This document shows, one piece after another, positions 42,893 through 54,800 of a DNA stretch of 64,000 bases. Within the stretch, counting starts at the first letter, position 1. Every line of letters begins with the position of its first letter. Position numbers and translations under genes: made by a program. Source of the DNA: Hyparrhenia diplandra (taxonomy: Eukaryota > Streptophyta > Magnoliopsida > Poales > Poaceae); the NCBI GenBank assembly GCA_015847255.1, contig JADLZK010007793.1, positions 434,001-498,000 of the forward strand. Reading direction: 5' to 3'. The notes beneath the pieces were generated by a model. The model worked only from the letters and a program-made list of their open reading frames with translations. It was not told the origin of the DNA and made no database searches.

Positions 42893-45800
42893 ATGAGCGA
42901 CGAGCGACACAATACATGGGAGGTCCCAACAGATTTCCCTTGGAAACTAATTGACGACATTAAAAAAAGATTTTTGCGGTAGAGCAAAAAAAAATTGGTA
43001 TTGGTGGATATGGGGTGGTTTACAAGGTATAGTTTATGATTTTTGGTTCTGTCCTTTGAGTTTCATCTATTAATAATGAAATGCACGTAATCAAATATTC
43101 AAAAAAGGGGGTGCATCCAAATGGACAAGAGGTGGCTGTGAAAAAACTTCACCACATGCGGGTTTAGGCGAGGATCAGTTTCAAAATGAACTTGAGTCCT
43201 TAGTGGAGTTTGCCATCCAAACATTGTCCAGCTTCGTTGGGAAAAGTTACATAGAGCGAGATAGATGCGTCGAATACCAAGGCGAGACTAGTGTTTGCTA
43301 CAATGATAGACAGGGCAATATGCTTGGAATTTTTGCCTAACCGAAGCCTTGATACGCATCTTTCTGGTATGAGATAATTTTTTTTTAGTATGCTAGTTAG
43401 TGTTGATCTCTAAAAATGCTAGTTTCATTTGATAAAATCATTCTGTAAACATGTATCATTTGTTTTCTTGTACAGATGAACAGTCTGGACTTAGTTGGCA
43501 TAGTCGGTACAAAATAATAAAAGGAATTTGTGATGGTTTGAAATACCTTCATGGAGAAAGAATTTTCCATCTTGACCTCAAACCTTCAAATATATTGCTT
43601 GACAGGGATATGATGCCAAAAATTGCAGACTTTGGCTTATCAAGGCTCTTTAGTGGAACTCGTCAATCTCATACTACAAAAACATTCTATGCACTCTGTG
43701 AGTTGAATGACCCACTCCTTCTAGATATGCCACTTATTATTTTGGTTTTTAAAGATATTAGTATATTTTCATTGCACTAACACATGTGATATTTATAATA
43801 TATAAACTACTAAAAAAACTTTTGTGTAGTAGTGTTGAGATAGTGCATGTATGGGGGCCTTCCAGGATTGAAAAAAAAAATCTTATGGTCTGATTTATGT
43901 TATGTGAAAACAATTTGTATAGGCAACAAACCTCTACAAATCCTATTTCTAAGGGGCTGATGGCCTAGGCGGTTCTCAGTACTAGTGATAGTGAGTGCCT
44001 TTGTGATTTGGTTTATTTAGTCGAAATCAACCATTCAGTTGAATTATGAAACCCCTCTAGAAACAAATAGATCAATTTTTCTTAAAAAACACTAAGGAAA
44101 TTCGCATGCATTTACTCTTTGAAAAAAAAAAATCGCATGCATTTGGATGGGTGGCCTACATGTGTATACAATTTCATGTCCGGACTTCATTTCTTGAGAG
44201 CATCAAAACAAGGAAGTAATGCATTTGGACCATTTTTTTCTATTTCTGTCAAATTTATATTTCCTAAAAGAAGTCGAGTTTGCACATTGGAATGTCGTAT
44301 TTGTATATCGCTCATCTGCCATTACCAAGCAAGCAGCCCATTAAGCTAGCTAACTCATGATTTTCTTATTTATTTGTTGCTTGGGTTACGATTGGGCTGA
44401 ACCAGTCCAACGAAGCCTTGAGCCCAATCCCCATCGGCTCTCTCAGCCTCTCACATCCTTTCTTCCTACCAAGCTGCCAAAGAGCCTCTAGCCTAATGGT
44501 TAGAGTCATTCTAAGGCACTCCACAAGTCCTAAGTTCGACTTCCTATGAGAGCGAATTTTCAGAATTTCTGATTTGTGGTTAAAAAAAACCCCTCGTCCC
44601 GTCCCATGGCCAAAACATAGGTTGTTAGGCCCCGGCCCGGTTCTCATCACGGATAACAGTACCCCTGTGTCGAGGATGAGGCCGGGGTGGCGAGGGTTCC
44701 GGTGGGTTTTCTCTTCTTAATCAAAACCCCTGTGTCAGGTGGGGTAGAAGTGGCAGAGGTTCGGTGGGTTTTCTCTTCTTAATCAAAAATGTGCAGGGCT
44801 AGTCTTACTCCCGTGGGTCGAGTTTTTTTTCTTCCTACCAAGCTGCGGCGGCTGGCGGACTAAACCTTGGGCGCGCTTTCCTTTCGTTGTGGTGGCAGCT
44901 CACCTGCGTCGGCGGCCGATTTGGCAGGGGCTCGCGCCTCCAGGCACGTCCTTGACCTCATGAGGTGAGGAGGTCCACATCCTCGCAGTCGTCGTCGTTG
45001 CCGCAGCTAAACCTCGTTGTCGGCCTGTACCAGCACACGATGAAATGGGATCGCGGACGAGGGGAACGACATGCCGCACTTTGGCTTGGTCCGCCCGCCG
45101 CCGCTGCTAGGCTTCTGCATTAGAGGAGGGAGCGCCCTAGGCCTAGGCTTCTGCCTTCCGCCGGCCTCCAGACGGAGACAGAAACAGTGGCTATCCGTCC
45201 ACCGCTGAACAAGGAAGCATCGAGACCTGCGAGACCTGCAAACGTGACTTTTCCTCTAGATCTGGGCTGGGCTCGGGCTAGGCTTCAATGGGCTGGGCCA
45301 ATAGAGGGCTCCAAGTCCAAAATAATAATAATAAAAATAATTCATTGAATGACCTACTTTGGATGTGCGTATTTTTTTAAAAAAAGGAGTATCCGATCAG
45401 TTCTCGTTGGGTTGGTGGGGTTATTTTCCGTAAATATTAGAATGGTTGACTTTTTCCTTATTCAATGTACCCTTTAATGTCTTTTTTTTATTGTTTGTTC
45501 GAAAGGAGATTACCTCGGACCATCTTTTCTATGGAATAAATTAATTAGGTTTACACACTCTTACTTACAATGTGATCCTTCAACTATATTTCAGTGGATA
45601 CGGCGCCACCGGAGTTTGTAGATAAGGGGAAAATCACAAACAAGTTTGATGTATTTAGTTTGGGTGTCATAATCATAAAAGTATTGGCAGGACCTGATGG
45701 CTATTCTGATATGCCCGATTCCCAAGACTTCATTGATCGGGTACGAGAAGTCATTTCCTAATATGAAGATGAAAATGGCCATTTTATTGCAGTTTTGGTT

Positions 45801-48800
45801 TCTCACGTTTTTATAGTCAGTTAGGTATGGCGTTTTCTGATTCACTTCAGTTGTAGGTGCAAGGAAAATGGAGAAAAAGGCTAATGGCCAGAGGATGGAA
45901 AGATTCTTTGTATTTGGACGCATATTGCAACCAAGTGAAGACTTGCACTGAGATCGCACTAAAGTGTGTGGAATCTAACAGCCACAAAAGGGCTAGTATA
46001 GAGGATATCATCACTGTGTTGAATGAAACAAGAAACTATTGAGAAACTGTACCGGCAGCTATTTATTGTCGAACCTTCACATCTCTGCTTCCCCCCTTCG
46101 AGACAGATAAGCTCATTCCATGCCCAGTGCACTGACGAACAATGCAGATCATGATATTGCCTACAGTGATTCAGCCACCAAATACCCCACATGTCTTCGT
46201 CGGTTCGCTCAATGGCATTGTGCTCGCAAGATCCACTCGGACTTACGTTTCGACGATGCAAAAGCAAGAGAAGCCACCCCCAAACCTCGACACAATTCGC
46301 ATCCAGGGTGTATTTGATGGCGAATTGGGGTGGGTCGACATGTTTACTGAAGCAGAAGTGATTCATGACGAGAGAAAAATGGTGAGGATAATGAGCCTTT
46401 ATGAGTGTGCAAGCCAGCTAGCATCCAAGGTATGATCTGTTTATTTAATGCTCGTCTTTGGGAAAACATTAATTGAACTACTTGCAGTGATATTATGTCC
46501 CTCGGACAACACAAAACAAATGGCCGGTCGAGATCACATCATTTTTTTCTATAGTGGATTTATTTGTAATATATTGTTGCTCTGTTTACTTTGTCCTTGG
46601 GCGTCATCATGCCACTGCTTAATACCGCGGGCGTTGCAACGCTATTACAGCCCAGAATTGAGGTATATACTACAAGATTTTATTTATCGTTTTTTTTCTC
46701 ATAATGATATGTGACACTTGAATCTTTTGGTGGGAATTACCATTTGTTTGATTTGATCAGGTATTATCCCTGAATCGTAATTATTATACCATAGACCCAC
46801 ATCCATTGGAGCCATGGTGCGTGCAACAAATTAATAGTATTTAGTTGCCACTGATTAGCATTGATTACATCGAGTTCTTCAATGCAACTGTTATTTGTTC
46901 TCACAGAACTTATGTGGTACACACAGGGTTCTACTAATAACATCTCTTGGGCCACATGGCATTGAAATTTGGAACTACAAGACAAGGGTAAGTGCTGCAC
47001 AGACACAATGAGAGGTGTAGTAGAGTATATTAATTGAGTGCATAGAGCCATCTTATATCTTACTATTTTTACTAATTAAAGAGCCAGGGTTCCCATGTTA
47101 ATTTTCACTGGTTGCGCAAAAATTAAATTAAAGAATCCTCACAATAATAAAAAAAAACATCTAGATTTTAATTTCGTGAATTATATTCATCATCCCCAAT
47201 AATAGGCATTTGATTTAAAATGTTTCATAAAAATATTTAGAAAATGTATAAAGTAACTTCCTATTTTTTCGTCTGAATTACCGATCCCTATGATTATGGA
47301 AGATAATTTAAATAATCACATAAATTCATATCTAAATTATACACTTCGTGTGGCGGGGTGCGTGAATGTGTTTGGGTCTATGTATAACTCCTTTTTCTTC
47401 TACTAATACAATGATACGCAGCTCTCCTGCGTGTTCGAGAAAAAATTATAAAAGATAACTCAAATAACTACAAATTTGTCTCTATATCACCCCATCTCTG
47501 CTATTAATGAAAGATAATTCAAAATAAACCCCAAATTTGTGAGACTCCACCAATGACGACAACGAAGACCAACAAGCTCAAGATGTTAGATCAGGTCCTT
47601 CTGGTCGCCTGCATCGTTACCATTAGCTGTATATCGGTTTCTGCTGGAATGTATTTTGTCCGTGGACAATTTTGAAGGAAAAAAAAGATACAATCAGTAC
47701 TAGAGTTTCAACTTAACATGAAAAAATTGCAACAACTATATTAAAAGTTGAAAGATAAAATAAAGATTCACGATGTAAAAAAAAAGATGCCCGAAGAACA
47801 TAATAACTTGAGCTTAGGTTTTCAACTAAATGTACATCACGCTAGAAAAAGTTAAATCGTAGGAATTCTAAGTAGAGGTCCTCAATAGAGTTAGCCTCAC
47901 GTTAATATTCATGAGCCCCACTAGAAAAAGTGAGAAATCCTAGACATTATCACAAAATATTGAAACATTTGGTTATCAATTCGTTATCTTAAAAGATCAA
48001 TTCGATAGACTCTAGTCACCAAAAAATAGTAATAGCCATTTAAACTATTCTATTTTCTAAATAATTGCCCTCCTCTACACGATTGTATAATACAACATAA
48101 AGTAATCCATGAATCTATATTTGAATTGCCTGCCTATGCGTTGGAAAACTTGATAGATAATCTAATTATCCACATAATGTTTGTTGAGGAAAGATTTCTG
48201 GCATATTTGGTAGCCAGCCAATGTCTAGAAGGAAAGAAGAAGCTGCTCGCGTGAGAGAGGATCCGAGATGGCGGGCAGTTTCCTTTTAAATTTTTATTTT
48301 CTAATTATTTAATTCAATTATAAATTATAAAATTCAACGGTTAAAATTTATTTCAACTGTTACTTCGTATACGGAGTAGTTTGCGTATTGTGTAGCAGAT
48401 CCAGATACAGTACATATAACATAACATAGCAAAACCTATATATTTAAAAAGGTCAGAATAATGAACAAATTTGAAACAGTGGGAGGAGTACTGGCTACCA
48501 AATAGAGTAGTAAAATAAACGGCTTTTCTGTCTATGTGCAGGCAGAGTTGGACCTATCCAATATGATTCTGCTGAGAAAAGGTGAATATTTTTTGTTCTG
48601 ACTTCTTCTAGCTGGTTCTTTTCCCATGGACCCACTTTCTAAATAAACATAATTAATGACTGCTATCCAGATGTGTCGGTGGCGAAATTTGTTGCACGTA
48701 ATCAATGGTTTGTGGCCGGATATAGCGATGGTTACATGGATGTGTATTGCTACAAGACAATGCAGCGGTTGAAGCAATTCCAAGCTCACCAATTTCAACT

Positions 48801-51800
48801 CTTTGAGTTGGCAGTTCATCCAACTGAGCCATATGTGCTGTCAGCTTCTTACTATGAGGGAAATGTTAAGTTGTGGGACTGGGAAAAGAGCTGGGAATGC
48901 ACTCGAATATTTGAGTTTGTTGACTTTGGCTATGCCTATCAACTCACCTTTTTAAACATAAAGGATACAGATACTTTTGCAGTTCGTTGCAATGACGGAA
49001 TAAAGGTTTCAGTCTTGTACCATTTTTTATATCCAAAACATTAGTAAATCTGTTAATATAGCCTTCTGACGGCTTATGAACCATCTTTCAGATTTGTAGT
49101 CTTCGGTCTCCAGGTTCTGCTGAATTCATATTGTCAGAATATAAAGATCCAAATATAAGGTGCTTCGTTTACTTTGCCAATGGTGACCAGCAGCATTTAA
49201 TTACTGCTGACTATGGTGGGACTGTCAAGGCGTGTCATCTTCTCAGTAATTATTATTTCAACATATATATACACGAAGCATTATTAATTGTAATCCTTTT
49301 CTTCTGTTGAATCAGATTTGGGACATGCACACACCGAATGTTTTTGAAACAGTTGAAGGCGCACATCTTGACCCAGTCAATGTAATCTGTTGCCACCCCG
49401 AGGGCGAGCATCTAGTACTAGTTACAGGTTCAGTTGATGGAACTGTTTGTCTATGGAACCCAACTACCCTCAGGTAAAAGCATATTACGTCATGACGACC
49501 TTCAGGGCATGTCAGCTGTGTCATTGTCATCCAAAATCGTGTCGTGCCCTTACAGATTTTTTTAGATAATAAAAACAGACTTCTGTCTTTTTTTTCCTTC
49601 TTCCGTTACAGTTTCCCTTAATACTATGTCAAGCTGAGTTTATAAACTGAGTTTTTGGTGATAGAAAGGAATCAACGAACAGAAGTATTTATAAACTGTT
49701 TTTCTTTACTACTACCATTATTTCTGATTATTTATATTAAAATCATCGTTTGTTCACTTTCACTTAATACTATGTCAAGCTGAGTTTCGTTGATTTCCTG
49801 AATCTTCTTTTTTTATACTATGCGCTATACGTCTCTCAATGTTTCTGTAGTGACAACAAATGTAAGCCTTGTATTCTGCAGGCCTGAGACAAGGTTTAAC
49901 TTTGGCCTCGGAAAAGTTTACGATGTGAAAGTATGTATGGATGGCTCAAGAAGGTATGCAAGAAAACAATCGCAACTGGTCTGTGCCTGTATGGTTCACG
50001 GTTGGACTGTCATGAGCATTTGCTAGACACAGCCCGTCAAGTTATGCAAGCTTAAATACATTATACTAGCTACCTCTCTATTCCAGGAAAATTAAGTGTT
50101 ACAGTTTTTTCCTTAGTCAAACTATCTTAAGTTTAACCAATCTTAAAAAATAGTATTTATACTACCAAATAATCATTTGAATTCATCGTTAAACATTTTT
50201 ATACCTATTTCCTTTTATATTATTTTTTATTTATCCCAATCAACCCAATCCAACAGGCCCTTGAGACCCCAAGAGATAGCCCTTGAGTAAGTACTTCCTC
50301 CTTCTAGATATATAATGGATCTTTTAACTGTCAAAAATAAAACAATTAAGTACTTCCTCCTTCTAGAAATATAATGGATTTTTAGCCATTAAAAATAAAA
50401 CAATTTCAAGTTTACCAAATTTATAGAAAAAAAAGAATATTTGCGATATCAGTAGAGCTTTGTTATAAACACCATGATGAAAATGTGTTTTCGTAATTTA
50501 GCACATTCATTCATGTGGTAGATGTTAATAATTTTTTTATAAACTTGGTCAAACTGTCAAGGGCCTCCAATCCAAGGCTGGGAGCTCCCTGACTTCTTAG
50601 ATCATATGAATGGGGTAAGGGTGGCGCCAGGGTTGTTGCCTGGCTGCCTAAGCAAAGGTGAGATTGAAGAATAGAATAGGAGGAAGACTTGATAATGATT
50701 TCATTCTTGATTAAACTGGTTCCAACGATTACATATATATATAGGAGGCTAGCTCCTTTGATTCTAATGCCGGGCATTAACTAGCCGGCTACTGCTAAAC
50801 CTTTCTCCTTCTCTGGCCAACGTTCCCACTCACCAACTCTTGGCCTAATCGGCCTCTTCGTCCGCCGGGTCAAGCTGGCCTCCTTGGTTCTTGGGCCGGC
50901 GCCTATAATGGCGCCCCACATCACATCTCTCCCCTCGACAAGCAGCTCGCCCTCGAGCCGGAAGGTGGGGTAATGATCCCGAAAGTGTCGATGTCCTCCC
51001 ATGTTGCCGGCTGCCGGCCGCCGCCAATGCACGAGGACCGGGCGGATGCCGATGTAAGCCAGCGGAGTGCGCGATCGCGCGTTCGGGCGGCATAGCAAGC
51101 ACCATGGTGAATGCGTGGCGAGTCGGGCGAGTCTCGGTGGCGTGCCGACGAACTTCTTTAGTAGCCCCACGTGGAACACGTCATGGAGGCGGGCACGCGG
51201 AGGCGACTCAAGGCGGTAGGCAACTTCATTGATGACCTCGGAGATGCGGTAAGGCCCGAAGAAGCGGGGGACGAAGCTTGCCCTTGGCAACGCCGTGGAG
51301 GGATGCCGGGTGCGGTGACGGAGCCGAGCCAAACCCAATCGCCCATCTGCGCGGCCGACAAATAGCGGTGATGGCGATCGTGAGACCCTCTTGTAGATGT
51401 TCTGGCGCCGCTCCAAATTTTGCGTGCATCGCCAAGAAGCCTCATCGCGTGGAGCCGTGCTTTTGGCCGCCCGCAACCCGACTCGCCTGGTTCATAAGAA
51501 CGAATGGAGGGGGTCACGGCCGTAGACATCTACGGAAGGGTCGCTTTCGGGTAGCCGTCCTGAACGCCGTGTTGTAGATGAACTCGGCCCCATGGCATGA
51601 GCGGAGCCATCGCCGTGGCCGTCCCCCTGAGGCGGCGGAGGTACATGATGATAACTTTGTTTGCTTCCCTCGACCGGCCGTCGACCGGGGATGAAAAGCC
51701 ATAGTCATGTTCAACTTGATGCCGAGAGCCTCATCGCCTCCTTCCGTAAGAGTGAAGTGAACACCGACTCTTTCGGAGACAATGGATTGTGGCGGCCATG

Positions 51801-54800
51801 GAGGCAGCACCACCTGAAGAACGCCCGCGCCTACGCATTCGCCGAGTATGGGTGTGCGTGAGGGGGATGAAGTGACAAGATTTTATCGAATTTGTCCACC
51901 ACGGTGAGAATGATGATTTGCCGCCCACGCATGGTAAGGCCTCGATGAATTCCATGCCCACATCAGCCGCACCGTCGTCGGGACCGTAGAGAAGAAGAAG
52001 ACCCGCCGGGTGAAGGTGTTCAGACTTGTAGCGCCGACATGTGGTACATGCGCCGCACATAATCTTGGACAGCCGGCGGAGGTTGGGGGGAGTGCACATC
52101 GGCGGAGTCGGTGTAGCGCCCCTACGGACACCCTCGTGGGCCGTCTCCATGGACACCGCAAGGAGCTCATGCAGCGGACGGGCGCCTGGGGGGATGTAGA
52201 GGCGCCCTTGTAGGTCACCAAGCCGCCGATGATGGCCCAGGCGCTGGCTGATCAGTGCGGATCTCCTCTTGGAGGGTAATCACCGCCGGGTCTGGGTGTT
52301 GGCGTGCCGCGAACCTGGTCGATGAAGGTGAACTTGGGTGCCGGACGGTGCCATGGCCATGGCGGGCCGAATCGGTGTCACGGTTGGACCGAGCAGACCG
52401 CCACCGTGTTGGCACTCCCCGCACGATACTCTCTTGAAAAATCAAAACCAAGCGACTTCCCCACCCAATGGTGTTGGGGTATGGTTGCCGCGCCGGTCCA
52501 ACAAGAACTTGAGGCGAGTGATCGGTTCTCACCAAAAACCTCCCCGCCCCAAAGATAGGGACTCAAAGTGACGGATGGCCAGCACCAGCCCAATCAATTC
52601 TCGCCAGACGCTGCCGGTGGATCGATGCCGAGGTGCCGCAGGTCTGGCGAAAAAAGCAATTGGATGCCGATCTTGTAACAAAGACGGCACCGAAACCATG
52701 AGTGGAGGCATCGCACTCCACAATGAATGGCGTGGAGAAATTGGGAGCGCCAAAGACCGGTGGTCTTTGTGGTGACGGCGGTCTTGAGAGAGAGAAAGCC
52801 GCCTCTTCGGCGTCCGACCAGGCGGTAAGCCTTCTTTCTTGAGTAGCGCCGTAAGAGGAGCAAAGAATGGTGCCAAATCCATGCACGAACTTGCGGTAAT
52901 AGCCCGCGAAGCCCAAGGAAACCCCTAACCGCGCGAGGAGAGAACGCGGTTGCGCCAATCCGCCTTTGCCGGACCTTCTTCTCGGATCCATGGCCACACC
53001 CGCGGGCAGAGATGATGTGGCCCAGTGCACGCGATGGACGGTGCAAATAAGCGCGGACTTGGACTTCTTCACGAAGAGGTGGTGTTCGGCAAAGCAAGGT
53101 GAGCATCGCGACGGACATGGCGAAGATGCTCCGCCATGGAGCTGCTTTGTAGATCGAATATCGTCGAAGAAGACGAGGACGAATCGCCCGCAAAAAGGCC
53201 TCAAGATGTCATTCATCGAGCTTGAAAAGTCGGTGCATTGCATAGCCCAAAGGGCATGACCAAGAATTCATAAAGGCCATCATGTGTGCGGAATCTTTGT
53301 CTTCTCAATGTCCACCGTCCTCATACGAACCTCGATGATATCCGGAGCGGAGGTCTAACTTGGTGAAGAACCTTGCCCCGTGCGCCTCTCCGAAGAGTTC
53401 GTCCACCACGGGGAATGGGGTATGCATCTTTGATGGTGATGGCGTTCGGTCGCGATAATCAACGCAGAGAACCGCCAAGAGCCATCCGCCTTCTTCACCA
53501 ACAAAGACGGGGAGGAGAACGCCAAGGAACTAGGGCCGGATGATGCCTTGCTCAAGCATGGTGGCGCACCGGCCGCTCAAGCTCATCTTTGTGCGCCGGC
53601 CTGATACCGGTATGGCCGCACGCCCACCGGGTTGAGAGCCCGCCACCGGGGTGATGGAGTGATCCCCGAGCGTGGAGGTGGCATGCCTGACGGCGTGTCA
53701 AGACGGAGACGAACTCGCCGAGAAGGGTCGGGCATGATTTCGGGCGGCGCACACCGGAGGCCGTGGCTGGAAGGACCACCACGCCGGCGCAAGCACACTT
53801 GGTGATCCTTGTACCAAAAGGTCATAGTGAGGGTGGCAAAATCCCGGAGAATGGGTCCCGGACTCGCGAGCCACTACGTGCCCAAAGACCAAGTCATAAC
53901 CTCGCCAAGGGCGCGGCGAAGAGATCCGCGGTGAAGTGTTCTCCGGCGATGGAGAAGGGGCAGCACGGTAAACCCCTCGGGCATGGCACCCGGTCACCGT
54001 TGGCCACGGTGACCCTCATGGTGCCCCGGTGCCGAAGACGAAGAGAGGTGCGACAGCCAGCGTCCTCCGATATGAAATGATGGGTGGAGCCGAGTCGACC
54101 AAGGCCGCCAGTTGGCGTTCCCCACACGAAGGCGACTCTGCATCGTGTCCCCGGTGCGGACACCAGAGATGGCGTGCAGGGAGATCAACGGGTCCTCCGT
54201 GGATGGCGCGTCGTCTTCTGGCTCGTCGTCCTCAGCAAGCTCCAGGAGGAACACGCGTTTGCACACCCGATTATGCCCGTGTTCAAATTTTCGCCGCAAT
54301 TGAAACACGCGGCCGAGGCGTTTCGGTGCTCCATCTCCGAATCGCGTCGGCTTCTTGAGGTGGCAGCCCTCGATGGCGGCAGCGCCGCCGACGACCCGGA
54401 CGGAGAGCCGGGAGCGGCCTAACGGGCCGAGGAGCGCCGGGAGGCCACGGGCGGATCGGGTGGAAGCTAGCCGCGGGCGAAGGAGGACGAGGAGCCGGCG
54501 GGGACGGCGAGTACTTCTCACCGCCGCTCTAGTTTCGGGGCGCGACTCATCGCCCGGCATCGAGTTCGCGGGTTACGAACCCTCGTCACAGCGGAGAGGG
54601 GGCCCAAGGCCGCCGTGAACGCCGACGCGTTGGACGGCTCTTCCGGCCGCCCGACGCACGGCGGCCGGCGCTTCAAAGCGATCTTGGTACTCGGCCACGT
54701 GGTCGTGCGCGCTTGCACTCCATCGGCTCGGCGAGGGATTGTCACGGGCGGGTGGCCCATATCGGAGATTGAGCGGCTCGGAGAATCGACGCCCACGATG

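Larger units (their letters stand above)
42893..46042 (+). pseudogene. Protein kinase domain (non-RD, receptor-like cytoplasmic type), with indels
   Basis: The start ATG at 42893 is followed by WEVPTDFPWKLIDDIKK, the entry typical of a grass kinase family. Glycine loop GIGGYGVVYK, lysine in EVAVKKL, glutamate in FQNELESL, CHPNIVQL, then AICLEFLPNRSLDTHLS. Catalytic loop HLDLKPSNILLD has Leu for Arg (non-RD) but keeps Asp, Lys and Asn. KIADFGLSR carries the metal-binding Asp. ITNKFDVFSLGVIIIKVLAG and CTEIALKCVESNSHKR complete the C-lobe. The first two exons hold at least four one-base indels, several in homopolymers; exon 3 is intact. No signal peptide or membrane segment is seen, so it is probably cytosolic. 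The frame meets TGA at 46040-46042. Confidence 0.7.

Noticed and set aside
44482..44550. tRNA gene
   Set aside because: Same reasoning: tRNA-like head of a SINE with a 16-bp target duplication.
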